A stretch of DNA of 64,000 nt, taken from the NCBI RefSeq assembly GCF_016863655.1, contig NZ_BOPH01000020.1:62001-126000 (forward strand), in the 5' to 3' direction. The stretch comes from Virgisporangium ochraceum (GTDB taxonomy: Bacteria; Actinomycetota; Actinomycetes; Mycobacteriales; Micromonosporaceae). The notes under the pieces were generated by a model that saw nothing but the letters and a program-made list of their open reading frames with translations, searched no databases and was not told the DNA's origin. Shown here piece by piece: positions 1-8,591 of the stretch (its first letter is position 1; each line of letters opens with the position of its first letter). The position numbers and the translations under genes are program-made.

Positions 1-2704
1 CCTCCACCAGCCACGGGTCCAGCTCGACCGGGATCGGCGGGGCGGCGGCCGCGCTGCCGCTGCGCACCAGGTCGAGAACCCGCCGCCACAGCCGCAGGCC
101 GGCGTCGACCTCGCCGCGGGCGAGCAGCAACTCGGCCCGCAGCGCGAGGTCGTAGCCCATCGACCGGGCCTCGTCCTCGCTGATCGTGTGCTGGGGCAGC
201 CCGTCGAGCCACCGCTCGGCCTCGTCGGTGTCGCCGACCTGCAGGTTGGCCAGGACCAGCCAGGCGCGGCTGCCGAACGCGTCGGTCCAGGCGCCGAGCC
301 GCTCGAGCACCGGCATCGAGGCGGTGAGGTGGTCGCGGGCCTCCGCGCCGAGCTCCACCTGCAGGCACAGCTCGGCCGCCCGGCTGTGGAGGAGCGCCCG
401 CAGCCACGGCACCTCGCGGTCGGCGAGCACGTCGAGCGACCGCCGGGCCGCCTTCAGCGCCGCGTCGACGTCGCCCGCGGCCTCCCAGTGGTAGGTGGCC
501 AGCGCGTTCGCGGCGGCCGCGACCAGCGGCTCGGTGCTGTCGCACAGCCGGGCCATCTCCGCCGCGTCGGCGAGCACGCCCAGCACCCAGCCGCCCGCGC
601 GGACCACGGTGTCGGGCGGGGCAGTTCCGAGCCGGCGCAGCGCGACCGTCGCGCGGATGGGCCGCGTCCCCAGGTTGCCGTACGTGTACACCACGGCCAT
701 CGACAGCGCGGTGCGCGTCGCCTCGACCAGCTCCGGCTCCGGCCGGTAGTGCGACAGCGGCCAGGAGGTGTCGTTCACCAGCGCCGTCAGCCGGAGGTAG
801 TTGCTCTCGACGGCCCACAGGCTGCTGAGCACCGCGGTGGCCGCCGCCACGGTCGGCACGTCGTCGCGGGCCAGCGCCAACCGCACCGCCAGCACCAGGT
901 TCTCCTGCTCCGCCCGGATCGCGGCGGCCGGTCCGTACGGGTCCGGGCCGTGCAGGTCGGCGTGCCGGGCGACGCCGAGGTCGCGGGCCCACCCGAGGAA
1001 CGCGGTGGTCACCGCGTCGGTCTCCCCCGCGGCGTCGAGCCGCGCGGCGCTGAACTCCCGGACCGTCTCGAGCATGCGCATCCGGGTGCCCGACGGGGTG
1101 TCGAAGACCTTGACCAGCGAGTGGTCGACCAGGTGCTCCAGGACGGCCAGCGGGTCGTCGTCGCCGAGCAGGCGGCGGGCGGCCGCGGCGGTGAACCCGT
1201 CGACGAACACCGACAGGGCCCGCATCGCCCGCTGGCCGGCCGGGTCGAGCAGGTTCCAGCTCCAGTCGACCACCGCGTGCAGCGTGTGGTGGCGCTCCGG
1301 CAGGTCGCGCGGGCCGCCGCGCAGGACGCCGAACCGGTCGTCCAACCGCTTCGCGAGCTCGGCCGCCGACATCGTCCGCACCCGGGCGGCCGCGAGCTCG
1401 ACGGCGAGCGGCAGTCCGTCGAGGTGCCGGCACACCTCCTCGACGGCGTCGGTGGGCAGGTCGACGCCCGGCCGGGCCGCCCGCGCCCGCTGGCCGAACA
1501 GCTCGACGCTCGTCGCGAGGCTCAGCTCCGGCAGGTGGTGCACCGACTCCGACGACAGGCCCAGCGGCGTGCGGCTTGTGGTGAGGACCCGCAGCTCCGC
1601 GGTCATCGACACCAGCGACCGGACCAGGTCGGCGACCCCGGCGACGACGTGCTCGCAGTTGTCGAGCACCAGCAGCGCCGGACCGGCCGCGAGCGCCGCC
1701 GCGAGGTCGGCGATCCCGCCGGGGGTGCGCCGGCCGCCGACGCTGAGCGCCGCGGCGACCTCCCGCTCCACGTCGTCGTCGGCCGTGATGCCCGCCAGCT
1801 GCACGACCGTGACCGTCGGCACCCCGGACCGGCGCGCGACCACGTTGGCGAGGCGGGTCTTGCCGAGCCCGCCGGGCCCGACGACCGAGGTCACCCGGGA
1901 CGTGCGCAGCAGCGCCTCCACCGCGGCGACGTCCCCGTCGCGGCCGAGCAGCGGGTTCGGCTCGTGCGCCACCCCGTGCCGCACGGCCGGTGCCGCTCCG
2001 CGCAGCAGCCGCCGGTGCTCGTCCCGCACCGCCGGACCGGGGTCGGTGCCGAGCTCGTCGCGCAGGCTCCGCCGGTACGCGTCGTAGCGGGCCAGCGCCG
2101 TGGCCGGGCCGACCGTCGCCGCCTCGCACCGCAGCAGCTCGACCAGGACCTCCTCGTCGCGGGGCCGCTCCGCGGCGAGCCCGGCCAACGGCTCCACCGC
2201 CTCGGCCGGTCGGCCCAGACGGGCGAGGGCCAGGGCGCGGGCGCGCACGAGCGTCCCGTGGACACCGCGGCGTCCGGACCGCAACGCGCCGACCGGGCCC
2301 CCGTCGGCGGACCCCGCGCCGTCCCACAGGCCGAGGCCCGCCTCGGCGTGCGAGAGCGCGGCGGCGTGGTCGCCGGCCCGCGAACACCGGGCGGCCGCGG
2401 TGGCGCGCAGCTGGATGGCCGAGCTGTCGACCTCGTCGTCGGCCAGCGCCAGCCGGTACCCGGTCGGCGTACGGACGATGACGTCGGCGCCGAGCTGCGC
2501 ACGGGCCCGGGAGACGAGCAGCTGCAGGGCCTTGGGCGGGTTCTCCGGCCGCCCGTCGGGCCACAGCGCCTCGATGAGCCGTCCGGTGCCGCAGCCGGTG
2601 CGCAGGTCGGCGGCGAGCATCGCGATGAGACCCCGCAGCCGCGGGCCGGCGAGGTCCCGACCGCGGAACGACACCCGGGACAGCAGCACGAGGTCGGGCG
2701 TCAC
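1..2704 (-). CDS. AfsR/SARP-family regulator with BTAD and NB-ARC ATPase domains (partial, C-terminus outside the window)
   Basis: Transcriptional regulator of the AfsR/SARP class. About 900 codons lie in the window and the frame is still open at base 1. The GTG start at 2704 is followed by MTPDLVLLSRVSFRG and a winged-helix domain (LIEALWPDGRPENPP, roughly residues 45-60) typical of SARP DNA-binding modules. A bacterial transcriptional activator (BTAD) helical domain follows to about residue 245. A P-loop, VVGPGGLGKTRL, lies near residue 280 (plus-strand 1850-1885) and marks an NB-ARC/STAND ATPase. The region running to the window edge is alanine-rich and helical, as in TPR sensor domains. 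The upstream kinase gene stops 19 bp before this start, so the two are probably cotranscribed. No strong Shine-Dalgarno is visible. The regulated target is unknown. Confidence 0.88.
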   Translation of the reverse strand, partial: MTPDLVLLSRVSFRGRDLAGPRLRGLIAMLAADLRTGCGTGRLIEALWPDGRPENPPKALQLLVSRARAQLGADVIVRTPTGYRLALADDEVDSSAIQLRATAAARCSRAGDHAAALSHAEAGLGLWDGAGSADGGPVGALRSGRRGVHGTLVRARALALARLGRPAEAVEPLAGLAAERPRDEEVLVELLRCEAATVGPATALARYDAYRRSLRDELGTDPGPAVRDEHRRLLRGAAPAVRHGVAHEPNPLLGRDGDVAAVEALLRTSRVTSVVGPGGLGKTRLANVVARRSGVPTVTVVQLAGITADDDVEREVAAALSVGGRRTPGGIADLAAALAAGPALLVLDNCEHVVAGVADLVRSLVSMTAELRVLTTSRTPLGLSSESVHHLPELSLATSVELFGQRARAARPGVDLPTDAVEEVCRHLDGLPLAVELAAARVRTMSAAELAKRLDDRFGVLRGGPRDLPERHHTLHAVVDWSWNLLDPAGQRAMRALSVFVDGFTAAAARRLLGDDDPLAVLEHLVDHSLVKVFDTPSGTRMRMLETVREFSAARLDAAGETDAVTTAFLGWARDLGVARHADLHGPDPYGPAAAIRAEQENLVLAVRLALARDDVPTVAAATAVLSSLWAVESNYLRLTALVNDTSWPLSHYRPEPELVEATRTALSMAVVYTYGNLGTRPIRATVALRRLGTAPPDTVVRAGGWVLGVLADAAEMARLCDSTEPLVAAAANALATYHWEAAGDVDAALKAARRSLDVLADREVPWLRALLHSRAAELCLQVELGAEARDHLTASMPVLERLGAWTDAFGSRAWLVLANLQVGDTDEAERWLDGLPQHTISEDEARSMGYDLALRAELLLARGEVDAGLRLWRRVLDLVRSGSAAAAPPIPVELDPWLVE

Positions 2705-2723
2705 GCCATCAGCGTATAGAGCG

Positions 2724-3464
2724 TCACGGGGTCCAGAAGTCGGCCGGGATGCCGTCGACGTTGGCGGCGGCCTTCTCAAGCTGCTCGACCATCGGCAGGA
2801 GCGCGACCGAGGCGGGATGGCCCTCGGCCGCCATCGCCCGGATCACCCCGGCCTGCCGGCGGGCGCGCTCGGGGATCGCCGTGGCGAACACGTGACGGTC
2901 GCCGTCGTAGCCGTAGGCGTCGAGGAACAGGTGGACGCGGCGCCGCGGCCGGTTGTCGTTGGTGAGGGGCACCCACAGCATCATCGAGAACGCGAGGTCG
3001 GACTCCCGCGGAGACGGGCTGGCGATGTCCCAGTCGACGAAGCCGACCAGGCGGTCTCCGTCCATGACGGCGTTGTACGGTGACGCGTCCTGGTGGCCGA
3101 CGACCCAGCCGGGCTGCAGCGTGGTACCGGTGAACCACCGCGCGTCGGCCGGCGGCTCGAAGTCGGCGGTGAGGTCGTGTACCCGGCGCATCCACTCGCC
3201 CACCTGCACCAGCGTCGAGTCGGCGTAGACCCAGGCGGGCCACGCCTCGGGGACGCCGAGGGTCTCGCCGGGCAGGTAGGTGAGCATCTCGCGCCCCCGC
3301 TCGTCGAAGCCGAGCGCCCGCGGCGCGCCCTCGAAGCCGTGCTTCTCCAGGTGCCGCAGCAGCGCGTGCACCGACGGCGTCCACGGGGCGGCGGGCTTGT
3401 GGACGACGTCACCGATCCGCACGGCACCCGTGGTCCTGCCGCCGGGCAGGGTCTCCTCATGCAT
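2724..3464 (-). CDS. Aminoglycoside phosphotransferase (APH)-fold kinase family protein
   Basis: 246-residue protein of the APH/choline kinase fold. The catalytic loop reads GHQDASPYNAV (His124, Asp126, Asn131) and the metal-binding DFG equivalent is FVDWDIA (Asp144). A degenerate nucleotide-binding N-lobe comes first, and LTYLPGETLG forms the hinge. It is short for a true aminoglycoside kinase (usually 260-300 aa), and such APH-like proteins often phosphorylate other small molecules, so the substrate cannot be named. It starts at an ATG and lies 19 bp upstream of the SARP-type regulator on the same strand, which suggests one transcript. Confidence 0.85.
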   Translation of the reverse strand: MHEETLPGGRTTGAVRIGDVVHKPAAPWTPSVHALLRHLEKHGFEGAPRALGFDERGREMLTYLPGETLGVPEAWPAWVYADSTLVQVGEWMRRVHDLTADFEPPADARWFTGTTLQPGWVVGHQDASPYNAVMDGDRLVGFVDWDIASPSPRESDLAFSMMLWVPLTNDNRPRRRVHLFLDAYGYDGDRHVFATAIPERARRQAGVIRAMAAEGHPASVALLPMVEQLEKAAANVDGIPADFWTP

Positions 3465-3550
3465 GCGTGGTGTCTACAGCGCCCGCACCGTCCGACAACA
3501 CCGAATATCCGGGTTCCTGCCGGCTTTCCGACAGCGGCTCCGACAGCGGG

Positions 3551-3811
3551 TCAGGCCGCCAGCGACACCGCGAGCGCGACCGCCACGACGCCGGACGCCA
3601 GCGCGAGCACCACTGCGACCATCAGGGTGACCCGCTGGCGCGGGCTGAGGACCCACTTCTCCATGAGGACACCGGTGGTGGGCTCGCCGGCGGTCAGCGG
3701 GGCGAGGGCCATGAACGTGTCGTCGAGGTCGGAGCCCGCCGGAAGCAGGGTGCCGTCGTCGGACATCAGCACGGGCGCGGCGCGTCCGATGATCACCGGT
3801 TCGTCCCCCAT
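3551..3811 (-). CDS. Small tail-anchored membrane protein, unknown function
   Basis: 86-residue protein not recognised as a named family. Residues 1-55 are polar and acidic, with a short conserved-looking start (MGDEPVIIGRAAPVLMSDDG). Residues about 60-85 form one hydrophobic helix (VTLMVAVVLALASGVVAVAL), so a C-terminal membrane anchor with a cytoplasmic head is the likely topology. Codon use is normal for the region, with strong GC third-position bias, which supports real coding. It stands alone between the protease terminator and the kinase gene. Confidence 0.6.
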   Translation of the reverse strand: MGDEPVIIGRAAPVLMSDDGTLLPAGSDLDDTFMALAPLTAGEPTTGVLMEKWVLSPRQRVTLMVAVVLALASGVVAVALAVSLAA

Positions 3812-3848
3812 GAAACGACCGTAACCGACACTCGCGTGCTAAGGAAGC

Positions 3849-3877
3849 GGCGGCCGGGGCGCGACGCCCCGGCCGCC
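3849..3877 (-). terminator. Hairpin terminator downstream of the trypsin-like protease gene
   Basis: A perfect 13-bp GC-rich inverted repeat (GGCGGCCGGGGCG with its complement) closes on a 3-nt loop. It lies 22 bp after the stop codon of the protease gene, reading on the minus strand. There is no clear U-tract, as is usual for actinomycete terminators. Confidence 0.7.
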
Positions 3878-3899
3878 CAGACCAGTCGGATCAGCGCGG

Positions 3900-4874
3900 T
3901 CAGGCGACCGCGGACGCGTCGGGCGCCGTGGTGACCGGTACCCCGCCCGTCATCTCGAGGACGAAGTCGCCGACCTCCTCGTTGCCGAGCCGCGTGTACA
4001 CGCCGGGGAACCCGGTCGCGCCGCAGCCGAAGCCCCAGCTGGTGATGCCCAGCTGGATGAAGTCCGGCGAACCGGTGGCCTTGAAGAACAGCGGCCCACC
4101 GCTGTCGCCCTGGCAGCTGTCGCGGTTGGTCAGACCGGCGCACAGCATGGTCTCGTCGACGTCCACGTCGACCGCCCCGTACGCCGTGCGGCACTCCGGC
4201 CGCGACACGATCGGCACCTTGGCCTGCTGCATGCGGTCGGGGAAGTTGCTGACACCGCTACCGGCGCCCGGACCGACCGGCTGCGCGATCGTGTTGCCCC
4301 ACCCGGTGACCGTCGGCCGGGTACCCGGCCGCTCCAGGGTGTCGGTGCCCGGGGTCACCAGGAGCACCGGGGTGACCGTCGTGACCGGAGCGGACAGCGC
4401 GATGATGGCGACGTCGTGCGAGAACGTGTCCGGGTTCCACTGTGGATGGATGGCCACGCCGAAGGCCTCGCGCCGCTCACCCTGGCTGCTGGTGAGCACC
4501 GTACGACCCACGACCACCCGCAGGTCCTCCAGCGGAACCTGGTCGGGCTCGTCGCCGAAGAACTCGACGCAGTGGGCGGCGGTGAGCACGTACCACGGCG
4601 AGATCAGGCTGCCGCCGCAGAACTGACGCTGGTAGTCGTTCGTTCCGCCCGGCTCGTACAGGAGCGCGGCCTGGAACGGGTAGACGCCGTCGGACACCGG
4701 CGTGCCGCCGACGATCCGGCTCGACGGTCCCGATCCCGGGATGCGCTCGAGGCCCTTGGGTCCGGTCTTGATCGGCAGGCGCTTCTCGGCGGCCTGGGCG
4801 GGCAGGCTCGGCACCAGAACCATGGCCCCGACGGCCAGGGCGGCGACGAGTGTTGCCGTGATACGTCCTCGCAT
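3900..4874 (-). CDS. Secreted trypsin-like serine protease (S1A family)
   Basis: 324-residue precursor of an extracellular serine endopeptidase. Residues 1-28 are a Sec signal peptide ending AQA. The short propeptide ends at Arg53, directly before the mature N-terminus IVGG, so activation by a trypsin-like cut is expected. The catalytic triad is His101 (LTAAHC), Asp154 (HDVAIIAL) and Ser258 (GDSGGPL). Asp252, six residues before the serine, occupies the S1 pocket position and predicts cleavage after Arg or Lys. Six cysteines are arranged as in bacterial trypsins. The ATG at 4874 is chosen because GGGGGAG lies just upstream and the signal peptide starts there; the frame stays open further upstream only by chance. 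A hairpin follows the stop. Confidence 0.95.
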   Translation of the reverse strand: MRGRITATLVAALAVGAMVLVPSLPAQAAEKRLPIKTGPKGLERIPGSGPSSRIVGGTPVSDGVYPFQAALLYEPGGTNDYQRQFCGGSLISPWYVLTAAHCVEFFGDEPDQVPLEDLRVVVGRTVLTSSQGERREAFGVAIHPQWNPDTFSHDVAIIALSAPVTTVTPVLLVTPGTDTLERPGTRPTVTGWGNTIAQPVGPGAGSGVSNFPDRMQQAKVPIVSRPECRTAYGAVDVDVDETMLCAGLTNRDSCQGDSGGPLFFKATGSPDFIQLGITSWGFGCGATGFPGVYTRLGNEEVGDFVLEMTGGVPVTTAPDASAVA

Positions 4875-5054
4875 GGGCGGCTCCCCCAGATATGTGGATA
4901 TTGCAGCGGAATCACCATGCCACGGACGCGGTGATCGACGTCGATTCGACAACCCCATCGACACCCTTGCATTGCGTAGTCGCTGCCCGGAGATCAAGCC
5001 ACTGCGCGGAGATCCGGACGTGGACCGTCCGGATCCGGCGGTACGGTGCCCGTC

Positions 5055-5414
5055 ATGGCTATCGCACGGTTCCCGAGTCTCGTCATCGACTGCGCCGACC
5101 CCGCCGAGCTCGCGAGGTTCTACGGGACGCTGCTCGACTGGAAGGTCGAGTCCTCGTCCGACGACTGGGCCGAGGTCCGCGCGGACTACGGCCAATGCAT
5201 CTGCTTCCAGCAGGTGGCCGACTACAGCCCGCCGACGTGGCCGACCCAGTCGGCTCCCCAGCAGATGCACCTCGACGTGGTCGTCGACGACCTCGACACC
5301 GCCGAGGCGGCGGTGCTCCAGCTCGGCGCGACCAAGCACGACCACCAGCCGGGCACGTCGTTCCGGGTCTTCCTCGACCCGGCCGGCCACCCGTTCTGCC
5401 TCTGCGTGTCCTGA
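5055..5414 (+). CDS. VOC (glyoxalase/bleomycin-resistance fold) family protein
   Basis: 119-residue single-unit VOC protein. It opens with the typical first beta-alpha unit (FPSLVIDCADPAELARFYG) and carries the second half motif (MHLDVVVDDLDTAEAAVLQLGA), ending with FLDPAGHPFCLC, where the C-terminal metal-ligand or structural residues usually lie. This is the usual length for actinobacterial glyoxalase-like domain proteins of unknown substrate. The ATG at 5055 is preferred over an in-frame GTG at 5046. The gene is divergent from the protease gene across about 180 bp. Confidence 0.85.
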   Translation: MAIARFPSLVIDCADPAELARFYGTLLDWKVESSSDDWAEVRADYGQCICFQQVADYSPPTWPTQSAPQQMHLDVVVDDLDTAEAAVLQLGATKHDHQPGTSFRVFLDPAGHPFCLCVS

Positions 5415-5450
5415 CCCGTTTGCCGCGGTCGGCAACGGGCAGTACCCGGC

Positions 5451-6245
5451 ATGAGGCTGCCGGTCGAGTACGTCCTGCCCCTGCGGTGGTCCGAGGACAC
5501 GGGCCTGCCCGAGCTGACCGCCTACCTGCGGTGGTTGTGCGGCAGGGTCGACGTCACCGTCGTCGACGGGTCGCACGCCGGGCTCTTCGACCGGCACGCC
5601 CGCGCGTTCGCCGGGCTGGCCCGGCACGTGCCGCCCGACGCCGACCTCGGCTTCGCCAACGGCAAGGTCGACGGCGTCACCACCGGGCTGCGGATCGCCC
5701 GCCACGAGACCGTCGTGATCGCCGACGACCCTTCCACCGCATGGGCGGTTACGCCGGCGACGTGCTGTTCGAGAACCTCGAGCTGATCCGCACCGTGCGG
5801 GCGCACGGCGGGCGCGAGGCCCGGCCGGTGGACCTGTTCGTGCGGCGGATCCCCGGCTCGCCGGAGCGGTTCTGGAACCAGCGGGTACGCCAGGCCTACG
5901 ACGACCTCGCCCAACCGGCCCGCCTCGCGGCCGTGCTGGCGCTGCTGCCGGTCAGCGTCGCGGCGGGGGTCGCGGCCGTGCGGCACGACCGGCGCTGGTG
6001 GTCGGTGCCCGCCGGGCTCGCGGTGGCGGCGGTGGTCGCGGCCGAGGTCGGTCGGCGGCGGGGCGGTGGACGCGTCTTCCCGCGCACCGGCGCGGTGTTC
6101 GCACCGGTGTGGCTGGCGGAGCGGGCCGTCTGCGGATGGCTCGCGGTCGGCACCCGGCTGACCCCGGCGCGTGGCGCGGGTCACGCCGCGGTGTGGTCAC
6201 GGCGGGCTTCCCGCCGGCATCTCATGCGCGGAAGGGAGCCGACGC
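5451..6245 (+). pseudogene. Glycosyltransferase family 2-like gene disrupted by an internal deletion and frameshift
   Basis: The first 92 codons (MRLPVEYVLPLRWSED up to VVIADD near 5729) look like the N-terminus of a GT2-type glycosyltransferase and stop just at the DD of the DxD region. The sequence then continues in another frame with FHRMGGYAGDVLFENLELI, which in the family lies some 50-60 residues further on. The acceptor-binding middle segment is therefore missing and the halves are out of frame at about 5730. The C-terminal part has the expected two hydrophobic helices (LAAVLALLPVSVAAGVAAV; AGLAVAAVVAAEVG), then loses its stop and runs into the next gene's frame. The family comparison is from memory. 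The 3' boundary is approximate. Confidence 0.72.
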
Positions 6246-6629
6246 ATGAACCTCGCACTGTGGATCGCCACCGGGCTGCTGGCCACGATCCTCCTCATCA
6301 GCACCTCGAAGATGGTCGTTCCCCGGGAGCGCATCGCCGCCGTCGGGCACGCCGGCGAGTGGGTGCTGGACTTCAGCCCGGGCGCGCTGCGGGCCATCGG
6401 GACCCTGGAACTCCTCGCCGCGGCCGGGCTGATCCTGCCGGCGGTGCTCGACATCGCGCCGGTGCTGGTGCCGGTGACCGCGGTCTGCGTGGCGCTGCTG
6501 TTCGCCGGCGCGGTGACGATGCGCCTGCGCCGGGGCGAGCGGGTGACGATCGTCGCGGACCTGGTGTACCTGGCCCTCGCCGTGTTCGTGGCGTGGGGCC
6601 GGTTCGGTCCCGAGCCGTTCGGCGGCTGA
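6246..6629 (+). CDS. DoxX-like small integral membrane protein
   Basis: 127-residue four-helix membrane protein. Helices lie at about 3-20, 52-72, 76-95 and 104-120. The motif HAGEWVLDFSPGALRAIGTLELLAA after helix 1 is typical of DoxX-like proteins. The ATG at 6246 has GGAAGGGAG just upstream. The gene lies immediately downstream of the broken glycosyltransferase and 20 bp before the FAD oxidase gene. DoxX family members are membrane proteins of loosely defined redox or stress roles; no specific function can be assigned here. Confidence 0.85.
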   Translation: MNLALWIATGLLATILLISTSKMVVPRERIAAVGHAGEWVLDFSPGALRAIGTLELLAAAGLILPAVLDIAPVLVPVTAVCVALLFAGAVTMRLRRGERVTIVADLVYLALAVFVAWGRFGPEPFGG

Positions 6630-6649
6630 CGCTGTTACCGTCGGTGGGC

Positions 6650-7678
6650 ATGCGGGTCGCGGTGGTCGGTGGGGGCGTGGTCGGGCTGTCGACGGCCGTG
6701 GGGCTGGTCGACCGCGACGTCGAGGTGGCCGTCTACGAGCGGGGCACCCCGATGGGCGAACGATCGGCCGGCGAGACCCGGATCTTCCGCCTCGCGCACG
6801 CCTACCCCGAGCTGGTCGACCTCGCCGCGCGGGCGCGCCCGGCGTTCGAGGCGTGGAGCGGGCGGGCCGGCGCGCCGCTCGTCGACCACGTCGGCACGGT
6901 GGTCAGCGGCGACGACGCCGGCGCGCGGGCGGCCGCGATGGCCGCGGCCGGCGCCGACCACGAGGTGGTCGAGCCGGGGTCGCCGGTGCTGCGCCTGCCC
7001 GGCGCGGTCGTCGGTCCGGCGCTCGTCGACCCGGCCGGCGGGGTCATCCGCGTCGACCGGGTCGCCGCGTTCCTCACCGGCGCGGTCGGCGACCGGGTGC
7101 GGCGGGCGCACGTGCACGGCATCGAGGAGACCGCCGACGGCGTGCGGATCCGGGCCGGCGACACGGTCGACGTCGTCGACGCGGTGGTGATCTGCGCCGG
7201 TGCCGGCACGTCGGCGCTGGCGGCCACGGTCGGCCTCTACACGCCGCCATTGCTGGAGCACCACGTCCGGTTCAGCTTCCCGGTGCGCGCCGGCGGCCCC
7301 TTCCAGAGCTGGATCACGTCGGCCACCTACCAGCACGCGTCGACGCCCGGCACCTGGACCGTCGGCGCGCAGGTGACCCGGGCCGCGGTCGCCTGGGAGG
7401 TCGGGCCGGAGGCGGCGGAGAACGCGTCACGCGCCGTGGTGACCGCCTACGTCGCCGAGAACCTGCCCGCCATCGAGCCCCGCGTGGTCGGCCGGCTGTA
7501 CTGCACCCACGACCCCGACCTCGGCGACGGCTTCCGCTTCCTGCGCCAGGGCCGGATCCTCGCGGTGTACGGGGGCAACCTGTTCAAGTTCGCCCCGGTG
7601 CTCGGCACCATGCTGGCGCGGGCGGTCGTCGACGGTGACACCCCGGAGGCCACCGGTCAGCTGCGACCGGTCCCATGA
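6650..7678 (+). CDS. FAD-dependent amino-acid oxidase of the DAO / N-methyl amino acid oxidase type
   Basis: 342-residue flavoprotein. The N-terminal Rossmann motif VAVVGGGVVGLSTA has Gly7, Gly9 and Gly12, followed by Glu at the end of beta 2 (VAVYERG) for the FAD ribose. The segment SAGETRIFRLAHAY resembles the sarcosine/N-methyltryptophan oxidase group, as does the C-terminal YGGNLFKFAPVLG. In monomeric sarcosine oxidase a Cys holds FAD covalently; here the nearest Cys (RLYCTHDPD) sits about two residues off the expected place, so covalent flavinylation is uncertain. The likely reaction is oxidative demethylation or deamination of a secondary amine with release of hydrogen peroxide. It lies 12 bp before the next gene on the same strand. 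Confidence 0.85.
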   Translation: MRVAVVGGGVVGLSTAVGLVDRDVEVAVYERGTPMGERSAGETRIFRLAHAYPELVDLAARARPAFEAWSGRAGAPLVDHVGTVVSGDDAGARAAAMAAAGADHEVVEPGSPVLRLPGAVVGPALVDPAGGVIRVDRVAAFLTGAVGDRVRRAHVHGIEETADGVRIRAGDTVDVVDAVVICAGAGTSALAATVGLYTPPLLEHHVRFSFPVRAGGPFQSWITSATYQHASTPGTWTVGAQVTRAAVAWEVGPEAAENASRAVVTAYVAENLPAIEPRVVGRLYCTHDPDLGDGFRFLRQGRILAVYGGNLFKFAPVLGTMLARAVVDGDTPEATGQLRPVP

Positions 7679-7690
7679 CGAGAGGAACCC

Positions 7691-8551
7691 ATGGCGTACC
7701 GCACGCTCGCGCACGGACAGCGCGCGCAGATCCACCTCGGCGGCCCCGCGACAGCGCGGGCCGACCTGCTGTTCGAGACCGACGAGCTGCTGCTCGAAGC
7801 GCCGAACTGGTCACCGAAAGGGTTGTTCCTCAACGGGAACGGCCGGCTGTGGCGCCTGGACCCCGACGCGCCGGAGCTCGAACCGATCGGGTTCGACGGC
7901 CTGCCCGACATCAACAACGACCACGTGCTCGACCCGGACGGCGAGCACATCTACCTGTCCGCCAACGACGGGCACATCTACCGCGGCGCGCTCACCGGCG
8001 GTGCCGTCGAACGCGTCACGCCCGACGACGGCCACTGGCACTTCCTGCACGGCGTCTCGCCCGACGGCAAGCGCCTGGCCTACGTGGAGCTGACGGACTT
8101 CAGCGACCCGGGCCGGCTCGCCGTCCTCGAACCGCCGGGTCGACCGTCCATCATGGACACCGGCCCGAAGCACATCGACGGACCCGAGTGGTCGCCCGAC
8201 GGCGCCTGGATCTACTTCAACACCGAGGGCTTCACGGACAGGCCCGGGCACGCCCAGCTGGCCCGCGTTCCCGATGCGGGTGGACCGGCGCAGCGGCTGG
8301 TCGCGAGCGACACCGTCGACTGGTTCCCCCACCTGTCGCCCGACTCGCGGTACGCGTCGTACATCGCGTTCCCCGCCGGAACGCTCGGCCACCCCGCCGA
8401 CCTCGACGTCGAGGTGCGCGTGGTCGCGACGTCGGACTGGGCGACCCCGCTGCAGAACTACCCGCTGTTCGGCGGCCAGGGGACGATCAACGTGAACAGC
8501 TGGTCACCGGACAGCACGCGGTTCGCGTTCGTGTCCTACCCGCGCGCGTGA
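7691..8551 (+). CDS. TolB-like WD40/PD40 beta-propeller protein
   Basis: 286-residue soluble protein built of PD40 blades. Repeated signatures are APNWSPKG, HVLDPDGEHIYLSAND, HGVSPDGKRLAY, PEWSPDGAWIYFN, PHLSPDSRYASY and NSWSPDSTRFAF, spaced about 40-45 residues apart. There is no signal peptide and no catalytic domain, so it is a scaffold or binding propeller rather than a peptidase. Its stop codon falls inside the first copy of a 19-bp direct repeat. It follows the FAD oxidase gene by 12 bp and is probably cotranscribed with it. Confidence 0.85.
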   Translation: MAYRTLAHGQRAQIHLGGPATARADLLFETDELLLEAPNWSPKGLFLNGNGRLWRLDPDAPELEPIGFDGLPDINNDHVLDPDGEHIYLSANDGHIYRGALTGGAVERVTPDDGHWHFLHGVSPDGKRLAYVELTDFSDPGRLAVLEPPGRPSIMDTGPKHIDGPEWSPDGAWIYFNTEGFTDRPGHAQLARVPDAGGPAQRLVASDTVDWFPHLSPDSRYASYIAFPAGTLGHPADLDVEVRVVATSDWATPLQNYPLFGGQGTINVNSWSPDSTRFAFVSYPRA

Positions 8552-8591
8552 GCCGGCGCGCGGACTCAGCCCACCCGCGCGCGTGAGCCGG
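8538..8591. repeat. 19-bp direct repeat spanning the convergent gene ends
   Basis: Two identical 19-bp copies (8538-8556 and 8573-8591, beginning ACCCGCGCGC) are separated by 16 bp. The first contains the stop codon of the propeller gene, and the second lies in the C-terminal codons of the exonuclease on the other strand. This looks like a local 35-bp duplication. Confidence 0.8.

Noticed and set aside
188-2719. 843-codon open frame on the plus strand opposite the SARP-type regulator
   Set aside because: Composition is Arg/Gly/Pro-rich without motifs; it is the antisense shadow of the GC-rich regulator gene, which has clear BTAD and P-loop motifs.
4892-7678. Single 928-codon open frame covering VOC, glycosyltransferase, DoxX and FAD oxidase regions
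   Set aside because: Only the FAD oxidase part and the second half of the broken glycosyltransferase are genuine in this frame; the rest is chance readthrough.
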